DNA from: Haloferula luteola
Lineage (GTDB): Bacteria; Verrucomicrobiota; Verrucomicrobiia; Verrucomicrobiales; Akkermansiaceae
Length of the DNA stretch: 64,000 nucleotides
Direction of reading: 5' to 3'
Assembly: GCF_014201715.1 (NCBI RefSeq)
Contig: NZ_JACHFD010000014.1
Location: 48,109-112,108 of the forward strand
The notes beneath the pieces were generated by a model. It did not search any database and was not told where the DNA came from. It worked only from the letters and a program-made list of their open reading frames with translations. This document shows, one piece after another, positions 42,595 through 51,037 of the stretch. How positions within the stretch are numbered: position 1 is the first letter of the stretch; the number at the start of each line of letters is the position of its first letter. A program made the position numbers and the translations under genes.

Positions 42595-43622
42595 GATTCG
42601 TGCATTTCAGCGATCAGACGTTCCACGACTTTGCGGGAGGTCATGCCTTGCGATTCGGCTGAGAAGTTTGTGATCACCCGGTGGCAAAGCACGGAGGGAG
42701 CCACGGCTTCGAGGTCTTCCAGGCTGGCCATGTAGCGACCCTGCAGGGCCGCCCGAGCCTTGGCCCCGAGAATCAAGTACTGCACGGCACGCGGACCGGC
42801 TCCCCAGGCGACCCATTCTTTGAGCCAAGCGGGGGCCTCCGGCATGGCTGGGCGGGTCTTGCGCACCATGGCGACGGCGTGGTCGTAGAGGTGATCCGGG
42901 ACCGGCATGCGCCGAACCAGCGCCTGGAAGGCAAGAATCCGGCGCCCATCAATGAGCGCGTTCAGAACCGGCTTGGCCGAGCCCGTGGTGGCGCGGGCGA
43001 TCCGCTTTTCCTCTTCAGCCGTGGGGTAGTCGACCTCGATGAGAAACATGAAGCGGTCGAGCTGGGCTTCCGGCAGGGGATAGGTGCCTTCTTGCTCGAT
43101 CGGGTTTTGCGTGGCGAGGACGAAGAAGGGCGGAGAGAGGTCGTAGGTGCGACCCAGCACGGTCACTTTGTTCTCCTGCATCGCCTCCAACATGGCGGAT
43201 TGGGTTTTGGCGGGAGCTCGGTTGATTTCGTCGGCGAGGACCAAGTTGGCGAAGACCGGGCCTGCGGCGAATTCGAATTCTCGGTGACCTGCGGCATTTT
43301 CCTGAATGATGTCCGTCCCGGTGATGTCGGCTGGCATCAAATCCGGAGTGAACTGAATGCGGCTGAAGCTCAGGTCAAAAGTCTTGGCGACCGTGGAGAT
43401 CAGCAAGGTCTTGGCAAGGCCGGGCACGCCCATCAGCAGGGCATGGCCACGGGCAAACAGACAGATCGCGAGTTTTTCGATGACGTCTTCCTGGCCGACG
43501 ATGGCTTTGGCGAGTTCCTGTCGAAAAGCGGCGTAAGTTTTTCCCAGCTCATCAATGGCGGCGACGTCGTCGGGTGGGAGATCGGATGCATCTAGCGGCA
43601 GGGCGGGAGCAGGTTCTTCCAT
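42591..43622 (-). CDS. MoxR-family AAA+ ATPase
   Basis: 343 residues. Walker A is GVPGLAKT (65-72), Walker B LVLADEINRAPAKTQSAMLEAM, and sensor region ATQNPIEQEGTYPLPEAQLDRFMF. MoxR proteins remodel or help mature partner proteins, in this case the DUF58 and VWA proteins that follow. It heads a four-gene minus-strand operon and is divergent from the DUF1080 gene. Confidence 0.94.
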   Translation of the reverse strand: MEEPAPALPLDASDLPPDDVAAIDELGKTYAAFRQELAKAIVGQEDVIEKLAICLFARGHALLMGVPGLAKTLLISTVAKTFDLSFSRIQFTPDLMPADITGTDIIQENAAGHREFEFAAGPVFANLVLADEINRAPAKTQSAMLEAMQENKVTVLGRTYDLSPPFFVLATQNPIEQEGTYPLPEAQLDRFMFLIEVDYPTAEEEKRIARATTGSAKPVLNALIDGRRILAFQALVRRMPVPDHLYDHAVAMVRKTRPAMPEAPAWLKEWVAWGAGPRAVQYLILGAKARAALQGRYMASLEDLEAVAPSVLCHRVITNFSAESQGMTSRKVVERLIAEMHES

Positions 43623-43700
43623 GGAATCGCGGGATCGAAATAGGTTGGGCTGACGCTAGGTGGGCTCCTTGGTTTGTCGAGAAGATGCGGTGAGGGAAAG

Positions 43701-43713
43701 GTTGTCCGACAAC
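43701..43713. promoter_or_regulatory. short perfect dyad upstream of the DUF1080 gene
   Basis: GTTGT-CCG-ACAAC is a perfect inverted repeat in the 110 bp divergent region between the MoxR and DUF1080 genes. It ends 19 bp before the DUF1080 ATG, a position suited to an operator or to the leader. Confidence 0.4.
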
Positions 43714-43732
43714 TCGGCGTAACGGGGGGGTG

Positions 43733-44398
43733 ATGAAAACTCAGAGTATTGCCGGATGGATGTTGGTCTTGGGATGGATGCCGGTTCAGGCGGCGGAAGG
43801 GGAGTGGAAGGAGCTGTTGAGTGCTCCGTTGGTCGAGAATTGGACTTCGGCGAGCGGCGGTGCCCCGGGGAATGGCTGGGAGCTCAAGGAGGGAGTGCTC
43901 CACCGGACCGGAGGAACTGGGGACCTGATCTCCGTGGCCGACTACGCCGACTTTGAACTGGAGTTTGAGTGGAAGATCTCCTCGGGAGGCAACAGCGGTG
44001 TCAAATACCGGCTGCGGAAGCAGAAGGGGAACTGGATCGGCCCCGAATATCAGGTGCTCGACAACGAGCGGCATCCCAATGGCAAGACTCCGGATCAGCG
44101 AGCGGGATCGATCTATGACGTCGTCGAGCCGAAAGAAGGCGGGCAGCCGGACGCGGACGGGTGGAATCATTCGAAGATTGTGGTGAAGGGGGATACCATC
44201 ACCCACTGGCTCAATGCCAAGGTGGTCGTGAAGGCCAAGGTGGGAAGCGCCAGTTGGAAGAAGATGAAAAAAGAGAGCAAGTTTGCTGGAGTCGACGACT
44301 ACGCGGAGCCTGGTTCTGGCCACTTCCTGATCCAAGATCACGGCGATGAGGTTTGGTTCCGCGCCATGAAGGTTCGCAAATTGGATGGCTCGCTTTGA
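43733..44398 (+). CDS. exported DUF1080 (3-keto-disaccharide hydrolase-like) protein
   Basis: 221 residues from ATG 43733, directly after a G-rich ribosome-binding site. A signal peptide spans about 1-20 (ending VQAAEG). The fold is a concanavalin-like sandwich: DFELEFEWKISSGGNSGVKYRL, then GPEYQVLDNERHPNGK, then IYDVVEPKEGG. DUF1080 proteins are abundant in Verrucomicrobia and Planctomycetes and include 3-keto-glucoside hydrolases. The substrate here is unknown. Location should be the periplasm. Confidence 0.88.
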   Translation: MKTQSIAGWMLVLGWMPVQAAEGEWKELLSAPLVENWTSASGGAPGNGWELKEGVLHRTGGTGDLISVADYADFELEFEWKISSGGNSGVKYRLRKQKGNWIGPEYQVLDNERHPNGKTPDQRAGSIYDVVEPKEGGQPDADGWNHSKIVVKGDTITHWLNAKVVVKAKVGSASWKKMKKESKFAGVDDYAEPGSGHFLIQDHGDEVWFRAMKVRKLDGSL

Positions 44399-44463
44399 GG
44401 GGCTCTAGCAGGCGATGATCGGGGTTTTTCGCAAAAAGCATGGGGAAAATTTCGATTTCCCGC

Positions 44464-44491
44464 TTGTCAGCCCCATATCCTCTGCTAAACA
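44464..44491 (+). promoter_or_regulatory. possible promoter of the ribosomal cluster
   Basis: TTGTCA (44464-44469) and TAAACA (44486-44491) are spaced by 16 bp, resembling -35 and -10 boxes with a weak -10. They lie 77 bp upstream of rpsM. Confidence 0.3.
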
Positions 44492-44499
44492 GCCCGCCC

Positions 44500-44514
44500 G
44501 CTCCGGACCGGAGC
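44500..44514 (+). promoter_or_regulatory. palindrome in the rpsM leader
   Basis: GCTCCGG-A-CCGGAGC is a perfect dyad in the presumed 5' leader of rpsM. Ribosomal operons with rpsD are often autoregulated by S4 binding to a leader, so it could form part of such a structure. This is not shown by the sequence alone. Confidence 0.4.
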
Positions 44515-44567
44515 AGTGTTTCCTTGCACCTTCGGTCCGTGGCGCTATTCGCTCACCAAAGGCTCCC

Positions 44568-44936
44568 ATGGCACGTATTTTCGGCATCGAAATTCCCAAC
44601 GAAAAGCGGATCGAAGCATCGCTCCGCTACATCTACGGCATCGGCTCGTCCACTGCATCGCGTATTCTCGACCACGCGGGCATCGATCCGGACATTCGCG
44701 CCGGCCAACTGACGGAGGACCAACTCGTCAAGATTGGCACGGTGATCCAAAGTGAGGGAATCATCATTGAGGGTGACCTCCGCCGTGAGAAGCAAGCACA
44801 GCTGAAGCGTCTCACCTCAATCAACTGCTTCCGTGGTATTCGCCACAAGCGCGGCCTTCCGGTTCGTGGCCAGCGCACCCGCACCAACGCCCGCACCCGG
44901 AAGGGCAAGCGCAAGACCGTGGGGGTGAAGAAGTAA
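44568..44936 (+). CDS. rpsM: 30S ribosomal protein S13
   Basis: 122 residues from ATG 44568, preceded by AAAGG. MARIFGIEIPNEKRIEASLRYIYGIG and the C-terminal RHKRGLPVRGQRTRTNARTRKGKRKT are diagnostic of S13, which sits in the head of the small subunit. The gene starts a ribosomal cluster with rpsK and rpsD, here without upstream rpmJ or secY. Confidence 0.97.
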   Translation: MARIFGIEIPNEKRIEASLRYIYGIGSSTASRILDHAGIDPDIRAGQLTEDQLVKIGTVIQSEGIIIEGDLRREKQAQLKRLTSINCFRGIRHKRGLPVRGQRTRTNARTRKGKRKTVGVKK

Positions 44937-44958
44937 GAACCTCTGATTTTTCCAGAAG

Positions 44959-45522
44959 ATGGCTGACGAAGAAACCAAAGCTGAAACTCCGGCCACCGAG
45001 GCTCCGGAGCAAGCCGCCCCGGCCGCTGAGGCCGCGGCTCCTGCCGCCGCTCCCGAAGCGAAGGCTGAAGAATCCACCCCGGCTCCTAAAAAAGAGGAGA
45101 AGCGCGATATCTTTGCCGAGATCGCCGGTGCCGAAGAGGGTCAAATCAAGATCCACAAGGCCAAGGGTTCGAAGAACATTTCGAAGGGGATCGTCCACGT
45201 GACGGCCACCTTCAACAACACCATCGTCAGCGTCACCGACGCCAGCGGCAACACCATCGGCTGGTCGAGCGCCGGCAAGATGGGCTTCAAGGGTTCCCGG
45301 AAGAGCACGGCTTACGCTGCTCAGGTGGTTTCCCAAGATGCTTGCCGCCAGGCCATGGGTCACGGCCTCAAGGAAGCCGATGTCCGCGTGAAGGGTCCAG
45401 GTTCGGGTCGTGAATCCGCCGTGCGTGCCGTTCAGGCCCTCGGGGTGGAGATCCTCTCGATCAAGGATGTCACGGCAATCCCGCACAACGGCTGCCGCCC
45501 GAAGAAGGCCCGCCGCGTCTAA
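44959..45522 (+). CDS. rpsK: 30S ribosomal protein S11 with N-terminal extension
   Basis: 187 residues, against about 130 usual. The S11 core runs from about residue 72 ([22 protein letters not shown]) to the end ([17 protein letters not shown]). The first 58 residues are extra: Ala, Glu and Pro-rich with few hydrophobic residues, so probably disordered and acidic. ATG at 44959 is well placed 22 bp after rpsM, and no later start would leave a full core, so the extension is probably real. It could contact other parts of the 30S surface. Confidence 0.95.
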   Translation: MADEETKAETPATEAPEQAAPAAEAAAPAAAPEAKAEESTPAPKKEEKRDIFAEIAGAEEGQIKIHKAKGSKNISKGIVHVTATFNNTIVSVTDASGNTIGWSSAGKMGFKGSRKSTAYAAQVVSQDACRQAMGHGLKEADVRVKGPGSGRESAVRAVQALGVEILSIKDVTAIPHNGCRPKKARRV

Positions 45523-45547
45523 AACCTGACCGCAACCACCTTTTACC

Positions 45548-46159
45548 ATGGCACGTTACACCGGTCCCCGCGCCAAGATCAGCCGCCGCTTCGGCGTGGC
45601 TCTCTTCGGCTCCTCCAAAGCTCTCGAGCGCCGCAACTTCCCGCCGGGCCAGCACGGCCTCCGCGCCGGCCGCAAAAAGAAGAGCGATTACTCGATCGCC
45701 CTCGGCGAAAAGCAAAAGCTCCGTTTCCAATACGGTGTCCTCGAGAAGCAGTTCCGTGGATACTACGAGGAAGCAGCCCGCCGCCGCGGCGTGACGGGTG
45801 AGACCCTCCTCCAGCTTCTGGAGCTTCGCCTCGACAACGTTTGCTACCGCCTCGGCTTCGGCAACACCCGTGCAGCTGCTCGTCAGCTGGTCAACCACGG
45901 CCACGTCTATGTGAATGGCGTGCGGGTCGACGTCGCTAGCTACCAAGTGAAGCCCGGCGATAAGATCACCATCGGCACCAAGCCGTCCGCTCAGCAGCTC
46001 GTCCTGCGCATGATGGACCTGACTCAGTCGGTCCCGCTCGTCGATTGGCTGACTCTGGACCGCGACAAGCTGGAAGGTATCGTGGAACGCGTGCCGGAAC
46101 GCTCCGACATCGATCCGGTCGTCAACGAGCAGCTCATCGTCGAGCTCTACTCCCGCTGA
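45548..46159 (+). CDS. rpsD: 30S ribosomal protein S4
   Basis: 203 residues. MARYTGPRAKISRRFGVALFGSSKALERR at the start and the S4 domain RLDNVCYRLGFGNTRAAARQLVNHGHVYVNGVRVD are diagnostic. S4 nucleates small-subunit assembly and is often a translational repressor of its operon. In most bacteria rpoA and rplQ follow; here a terminator follows instead. Confidence 0.97.
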   Translation: MARYTGPRAKISRRFGVALFGSSKALERRNFPPGQHGLRAGRKKKSDYSIALGEKQKLRFQYGVLEKQFRGYYEEAARRRGVTGETLLQLLELRLDNVCYRLGFGNTRAAARQLVNHGHVYVNGVRVDVASYQVKPGDKITIGTKPSAQQLVLRMMDLTQSVPLVDWLTLDRDKLEGIVERVPERSDIDPVVNEQLIVELYSR

Positions 46160-46183
46160 TTCCCGTTCAACGTCATCTTCTCG

Positions 46184-46222
46184 AAAACGCCCGTCCTCTT
46201 CGCGAGGTCGGGCGTTTTCTTT
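46184..46222 (+). terminator. terminator after rpsD
   Basis: AAAACGCCCG (46184-46193) pairs with CGGGCGTTTT (46209-46218). An inner CCTC/GAGG stem and a TTCGC-type loop lie between. The T-rich end TTTTCTTT follows. It closes the rpsM-rpsK-rpsD unit 25 bp after the stop. Confidence 0.9.
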
Positions 46223-46543
46223 GGAGACCGGGTCCATCCTCGGCCTTTCCGTTGAGTGAGCAGAGGATGTCTCTCCGTCCATCGGGTGAGGTGCGACAAC
46301 GGCGGCAAAGATCATCAGGTCCCCCTCTGGAGGGGCTTCCTCAGGGGATGGAGTTCAGGAAAGCGAACTGCAAACTTGTAGGACATTTCATTCAGAGGGG
46401 TATATTTTGAAAGGCATTAGGGATCAGCGAGTGATGCTGATTGGGCCGTGGTGGTCTCGGGTTTCATGCCTGCGTTGATTGAAATTCATGCCCATTTCTC
46501 TTTTCCAAATGCCTTCCATCCTCCAAATCGGCTGCCCCAGTTC
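46223..46543. other. intergenic region upstream of zwf
   Basis: About 320 bp without a credible gene. It holds a short dyad CCCCTC-TG-GAGGGG (46322-46335) and an AT-richer part near 46380-46430 that would suit a zwf promoter. An in-frame extension of zwf to 46448 has no family similarity. Confidence 0.5.
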
Positions 46544-48079
46544 ATGAGCAATCCCTTCCGCGAAGACCTCGTTTCCCGAACCCGCCCTGAGCCCTGCTCG
46601 GTGGTTATTTTTGGTGCGACCGGCGACCTCACCCACCGAAAGCTGGTTCCGGCCTTGTACAATCTGGCCGTCGACGGCGAGCTGCCGCCCGGAGTGAAGA
46701 TCCTTGGTTTTGCCCGTCGGGAGAAATCCGACGAGGAATTCCGTGCCGGTCTGGAAGAGCTGAACCGCAAGGTTTCCCGCTCCGGTCACGACGAAGAAGT
46801 TTGGTCGAGCTTCGTCCAAAGCATTCACTACCACCGCAGCGAATTCACCGATGCCGAAGGGTATCAGCGATTGGCTGAGCGGCTTGATGAAATCGACCGT
46901 GAACGCGGAGGCAAAGGCAACCGATTGTTCTACATCGCCAGTGCACCGGAGTTTTTCGATGACATCCTGGAGCACCTCAAGGGCGCCGGTCTGAATCAGG
47001 CGAAAGACGGTTGCTGGGCTCGCGTGATTGTTGAGAAGCCCTTCGGCACCGACCTCGCGACAGCCCAGCGTCTCAATCAGGTGGTGAACCGCACTTTCGA
47101 GGAGAAAGATACCTATCGGATCGATCACTACCTGGGCAAAGAAACCGCGCAAAACCTGATGGTTCTGCGCTTTGCGAACGCGATCTTTGAACCGCTTTGG
47201 AACAGCAATCACATTGAGCAGATCCAAATCACCTGCGCCGAGAACCTCGGCATGGAAGGTGGGCGTGGCGGCTACTACGACAAGTCGGGCGCTCTCCGCG
47301 ACATGGTGCAGAACCACCTCCTGCAGCTGCTGAGTCTGGTGGCCATGGAGCCCCCCACGGACCTCAGCGCCGATGGCGTGCGCGATGAGAAAGTGAAGGT
47401 GATCCGCTCCCTGCGTCAGTGGGATACACCTGAGAAAGTGGCTCGCAATGTCGTCCGTGGACAATACACCGCAGGTCACGTCGATGGCGTTTCAGTTCCC
47501 GGGTATCGGGAAGAAGATCGCGTTGATCCAGAAAGCATGACCGAATCCTACGTCGCGCTACGGCTGTTGATCGACACCTGGCGCTGGAGTGGGGTGCCTT
47601 TCTATATCCGGATGGGCAAGCGCCTGCCGAAGAAGGCGACGGAAATCTCAGTGCACTTCAAGCCCGCTCCGGGCGTCCTCTTCAATGCCCTGCCCGGAGG
47701 GCTTCCCGGCAGCAATGTGTTGGTGATTCGCATCCAGCCGGACGAAGGCATCTCCCTGCGCATGGTTTCCAAGATCCCAGGCACCAGCCTGCGTCTCGAA
47801 CCGGTGAAAATGGATTTCCACTACGCCACCAGCTTCGGCAAGAGTAGCCCTGAAGCCTACGAACGCCTGCTCCTCGATGCCATGGCGGGCGACGCGACCC
47901 TGTTTGCCCGGCGAGATGAAGTCGAGGAAGCGTGGAAGTTCATCGACCACATCGAACACGCCTGGCATCAGGCGGGAGATGAAGCTCCCGCCATGACGGA
48001 GTTTGTGGCAGGATCCTGGGGACCGAAGGAGGCCGACGAACTGCTCAAGCAGGACGGTCACGAATGGAGACGACTTTGA
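46544..48079 (+). CDS. zwf: glucose-6-phosphate 1-dehydrogenase
   Basis: 511 residues from ATG 46544. The NADP-binding motif is FGATGDLTHRKL (24-35), the catalytic segment RIDHYLGKE, and SYVALRLLIDTWRWSGVPFYIRMGKRL is the later family block. It makes 6-phosphogluconolactone and NADPH in the oxidative pentose phosphate pathway. It is followed 10 bp later by opcA, whose product activates Zwf in other phyla. Confidence 0.97.
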   Translation: MSNPFREDLVSRTRPEPCSVVIFGATGDLTHRKLVPALYNLAVDGELPPGVKILGFARREKSDEEFRAGLEELNRKVSRSGHDEEVWSSFVQSIHYHRSEFTDAEGYQRLAERLDEIDRERGGKGNRLFYIASAPEFFDDILEHLKGAGLNQAKDGCWARVIVEKPFGTDLATAQRLNQVVNRTFEEKDTYRIDHYLGKETAQNLMVLRFANAIFEPLWNSNHIEQIQITCAENLGMEGGRGGYYDKSGALRDMVQNHLLQLLSLVAMEPPTDLSADGVRDEKVKVIRSLRQWDTPEKVARNVVRGQYTAGHVDGVSVPGYREEDRVDPESMTESYVALRLLIDTWRWSGVPFYIRMGKRLPKKATEISVHFKPAPGVLFNALPGGLPGSNVLVIRIQPDEGISLRMVSKIPGTSLRLEPVKMDFHYATSFGKSSPEAYERLLLDAMAGDATLFARRDEVEEAWKFIDHIEHAWHQAGDEAPAMTEFVAGSWGPKEADELLKQDGHEWRRL

Positions 48080-48089
48080 TCTGCAGCCG

Positions 48090-49181
48090 ATGAACGAAGT
48101 GAATCCCGTCCATCCCGAGCTGGGCCGAGAAGTGCCAGTGGGGGCGATCGACCACGAACTGAAGAAGCTGTGGGCCGAGGATGACGCCCGCACCAATGCT
48201 TCTCTGATCAACCTCGCGATATACTCCGAGGATCCTCACAGCCTTGAGTCCAACTCGAAGGCCGTGCGGGATTTGACCGTGGAACATGCTTGTCGGGCGA
48301 TCCTGATCAGCATGGATTTTGACGCCCCCGAGGCATCCATCCGCGCCTGGATTACCGCCCATTGCCATCTCCACCACGGCCGCAAATCAGTGTGCTGCGA
48401 ACAGCTGGCCTTTGCGCTCTCCGGGCGAGCTGCCGGGCGCTTGCATAACACCGTGTTTTCCCACCTCGCCTCGGATCTGCCGCTCACCCTGTGGTGGCAA
48501 GGCGAACTGAGCTGGGTCTTCGATGATCGATTTGCCCGCGGGGTGGATCGTTTCATTTTCGACAGCTCCGAATGGAGTCAGCCTCAAGATTCGTTCGCGA
48601 AGATCCAAGAGGCGCTTCAGGCGCGGAAGGCTCTTGTGGTGCAGGACCTGGAGTGGACTCGGAGCTTTCAGATTCGGGTCTCCTTGGCTGCCTTGTTCGA
48701 TGATCCGGTCGCCCTGGCCGCCTTGCCATCGATGGGGAAGGTCGTCATCCGCTACCAAGAGGACCACCGGATTGGAGCTCTGCAACTGCTGGCATGGTTG
48801 GTGGTTCAGGCTGGGTGGAAGCCCGCGGGAGAATGGGCCTTCGGAGCTGATCGGGCTCACGATTCAGCATGTTCCTTCGCCTTCGAAAGCCGTGGAGGAC
48901 ACACCCTGGATGTGGTGCTGGAATCCGTGGCCGACGGGCCTCCTTTGCAGTTGCTGAGTCTATCGGGCGACGCCGTCACCATTGAAGTCTCCCGTCAGGC
49001 CGGGGCCAACTACCTTTGCCGCCACCTCGCCGCTCCCGGGCATTGCTTGGAAGAACCTGGCCCGTTGGATCCCGATGAATGTGTCGGATTGGTCCGCGAG
49101 CAATTGTCGCGCGGAGGCAAAAACTCTCTCTATCGAAAGATCCTACCCACCTTTCTCGAGCTGCTGAAGACGGTCGGCTGA
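48090..49181 (+). CDS. opcA: OpcA-like glucose-6-phosphate dehydrogenase assembly/activator protein
   Basis: 363 residues from ATG 48090, 10 bp after zwf. The pattern DARTNASLINLAIYS, then CRAILISMD, then HSLASDLPLTLWWQGELSW-like (SHLASDLPLTLWWQGE) is that of OpcA. Family members help assemble or redox-activate the dehydrogenase in cyanobacteria and actinobacteria. The zwf-opcA arrangement supports the assignment. Confidence 0.88.
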   Translation: MNEVNPVHPELGREVPVGAIDHELKKLWAEDDARTNASLINLAIYSEDPHSLESNSKAVRDLTVEHACRAILISMDFDAPEASIRAWITAHCHLHHGRKSVCCEQLAFALSGRAAGRLHNTVFSHLASDLPLTLWWQGELSWVFDDRFARGVDRFIFDSSEWSQPQDSFAKIQEALQARKALVVQDLEWTRSFQIRVSLAALFDDPVALAALPSMGKVVIRYQEDHRIGALQLLAWLVVQAGWKPAGEWAFGADRAHDSACSFAFESRGGHTLDVVLESVADGPPLQLLSLSGDAVTIEVSRQAGANYLCRHLAAPGHCLEEPGPLDPDECVGLVREQLSRGGKNSLYRKILPTFLELLKTVG

Positions 49182-49312
49182 CAGGGGACCAATCCTGTCA
49201 TACCCGCTTCAACGCCATCCGAGATGGTATGAAACGCGCTTGAATCCCCAACCTTCAACCTCCATCTTCCGCCTCCCTCCGGCGGAGCTTTTCTCAATCC
49301 CGCCATCCAGCC

Positions 49313-51037
49313 ATGATTCGACTTCCTGACGACGCCCCGTTCACCGCTGAGCAGCGTGCTTGGCTCGAGGATTTCCTGACCAAGACTCTCGCCGGTGTCG
49401 CCATTCCCAGCAAGCCGTCCGGGCCTGCGGTTCCGGTCACGGTGCTGTGGGGTTCCCAAACCGGCAATGCCGAAGGCCTCGCGAAAAAGCTCCTCAAGCG
49501 GCTCAAGAAGGGCAACTTCGAGCCGAAGGTCGAGGACCTCTCCACTTACGATCGCTCGACGCTGCCTGCAGAGAAAAACGTGCTGATCATCACCTCGACC
49601 TACGGCGATGGTGAGCCGCCGGACAATGCGGCAGACTTTTACCAATGGCTGCTATCTTCCGAAGCTCCGGCTCTGGAAGGGGTCGGCTTTTCGGTCCTTG
49701 CCTTGGGAGACTCCAGCTACCCGGATTTCTGCAAATGCGGCATCGATATCGATCTTCGTCTTGCTGATTTGGGGGCCACCCGGTTGGTGGATCGGATCGA
49801 TTGCGATGTCGATTTCGATACGGAATTCAAGCAGTGGAGCGAAGCCCTCGTCGACCTTCTTGCGCCCGAAACCATGGTGGTTCCGGGGCAGGATGAGGCT
49901 CTCGACCAATCCGAAGAAGGCTATTCGAAGAAGCGTCCATTCCCATCGGCCATTCTTCAGAACTTCAATCTCAATCAAGGTGGGGCCAAGGAGACTCACC
50001 ACATCGCCTTCTCCCTCGAGGGATCCGGTCTCAGCTACGAGGTGGGGGACGCCCTTGGTCTGGTGCCCGAGAATGATCCGGCTGTGGTCGACGAAATTCT
50101 CTCGAATCTTGGCTTCAACACCGACACCGATGTTCCTCTGCCCAATGGCAAGGAAGCGTCTCTGCGCGAAGCTCTCCTCAAATACTACGACATCGGTACC
50201 CTCAACAAATCGATCATTCAGAAATGGCAGCCTCGCAGCGGGTCGCCCTATCTGCGGTCTTTGGTCGAAGCTGATGATAAAAAGGCCTACGAGGACTTCT
50301 GTTGGGGCCGGGATCTGATTGATCTTGTGGTCGATCACCCCGCTGATTTCTCCGATGGAGAAGATTTTGTGGGCATCCTCAAGAAGCTTCAACCACGGCT
50401 CTATTCCATCGCTTCCAGTCCCAACGCCCATCCGGGTGAAGTCCATCTCTGCGTGGGCATCGTTCGCTACGAAAGCCATGGACGGAAGCGTGGCGGCATC
50501 TGCACCACTTTCCTCGCCGATCGTGCGAAGGGGGCCACTCCGGGGGTTTTCGTTCACTCCAACAAAGCCTTTCGACTGCCGACCGATATCGAGACTCCGG
50601 TCATCATGTGTGGTCCGGGTACGGGCATCGCGCCTTTCCGCGCTTTCCTTGAGGAGCGCAAACTCCAGGGGGCCAAGGGCGGCAACTGGCTGTTCTTTGG
50701 AAACCCGCACCAAACTTCTGACTTCCTCTATCAAGACGAATTGGAAGCGTATGTGAAGGATGGCACTCTCGACCGCCTCGACCTCGCTTGGTCTCGCGAT
50801 CAGAAAGAGAAGGTCTACGTGCAGAACCTGATGGAGCAACAAGGCGAGGAGCTTTGGAAATGGCTTCAAAAGGGCGCCGCCTTTTATGTCTGCGGCGATG
50901 CTTCCCGCATGGCCAAGGATGTCGACCAGGCATTGCATGCCGTGGTTGCTCAACATGGCGGCATGAGCGACGAGCAGGCAGCGGAGTTCGTAAACCAGCT
51001 CAAGAAGGACAAGCGCTACCAGCGCGACGTCTATTGA
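49313..51037 (+). CDS. cysJ: CysJ-like diflavin reductase (sulfite reductase flavoprotein)
   Basis: 574 residues. The flavodoxin-like FMN domain (about 42-185) has LWGSQTGNAEGLAKKL and STYGDGEPPDNAADFY. An FAD domain has RLYSIASSPNAHPGEVHLCV. The NADPH domain has MCGPGTGIAPFRAFLEER, and the chain ends KRYQRDVY as in CysJ. It passes electrons from NADPH to a sulfite reductase haemoprotein or other acceptor. No cysI is near, and the N-terminal 40 residues are a short extension, so another partner cannot be excluded. The 131 bp upstream separates it from opcA. Confidence 0.88.
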   Translation: MIRLPDDAPFTAEQRAWLEDFLTKTLAGVAIPSKPSGPAVPVTVLWGSQTGNAEGLAKKLLKRLKKGNFEPKVEDLSTYDRSTLPAEKNVLIITSTYGDGEPPDNAADFYQWLLSSEAPALEGVGFSVLALGDSSYPDFCKCGIDIDLRLADLGATRLVDRIDCDVDFDTEFKQWSEALVDLLAPETMVVPGQDEALDQSEEGYSKKRPFPSAILQNFNLNQGGAKETHHIAFSLEGSGLSYEVGDALGLVPENDPAVVDEILSNLGFNTDTDVPLPNGKEASLREALLKYYDIGTLNKSIIQKWQPRSGSPYLRSLVEADDKKAYEDFCWGRDLIDLVVDHPADFSDGEDFVGILKKLQPRLYSIASSPNAHPGEVHLCVGIVRYESHGRKRGGICTTFLADRAKGATPGVFVHSNKAFRLPTDIETPVIMCGPGTGIAPFRAFLEERKLQGAKGGNWLFFGNPHQTSDFLYQDELEAYVKDGTLDRLDLAWSRDQKEKVYVQNLMEQQGEELWKWLQKGAAFYVCGDASRMAKDVDQALHAVVAQHGGMSDEQAAEFVNQLKKDKRYQRDVY

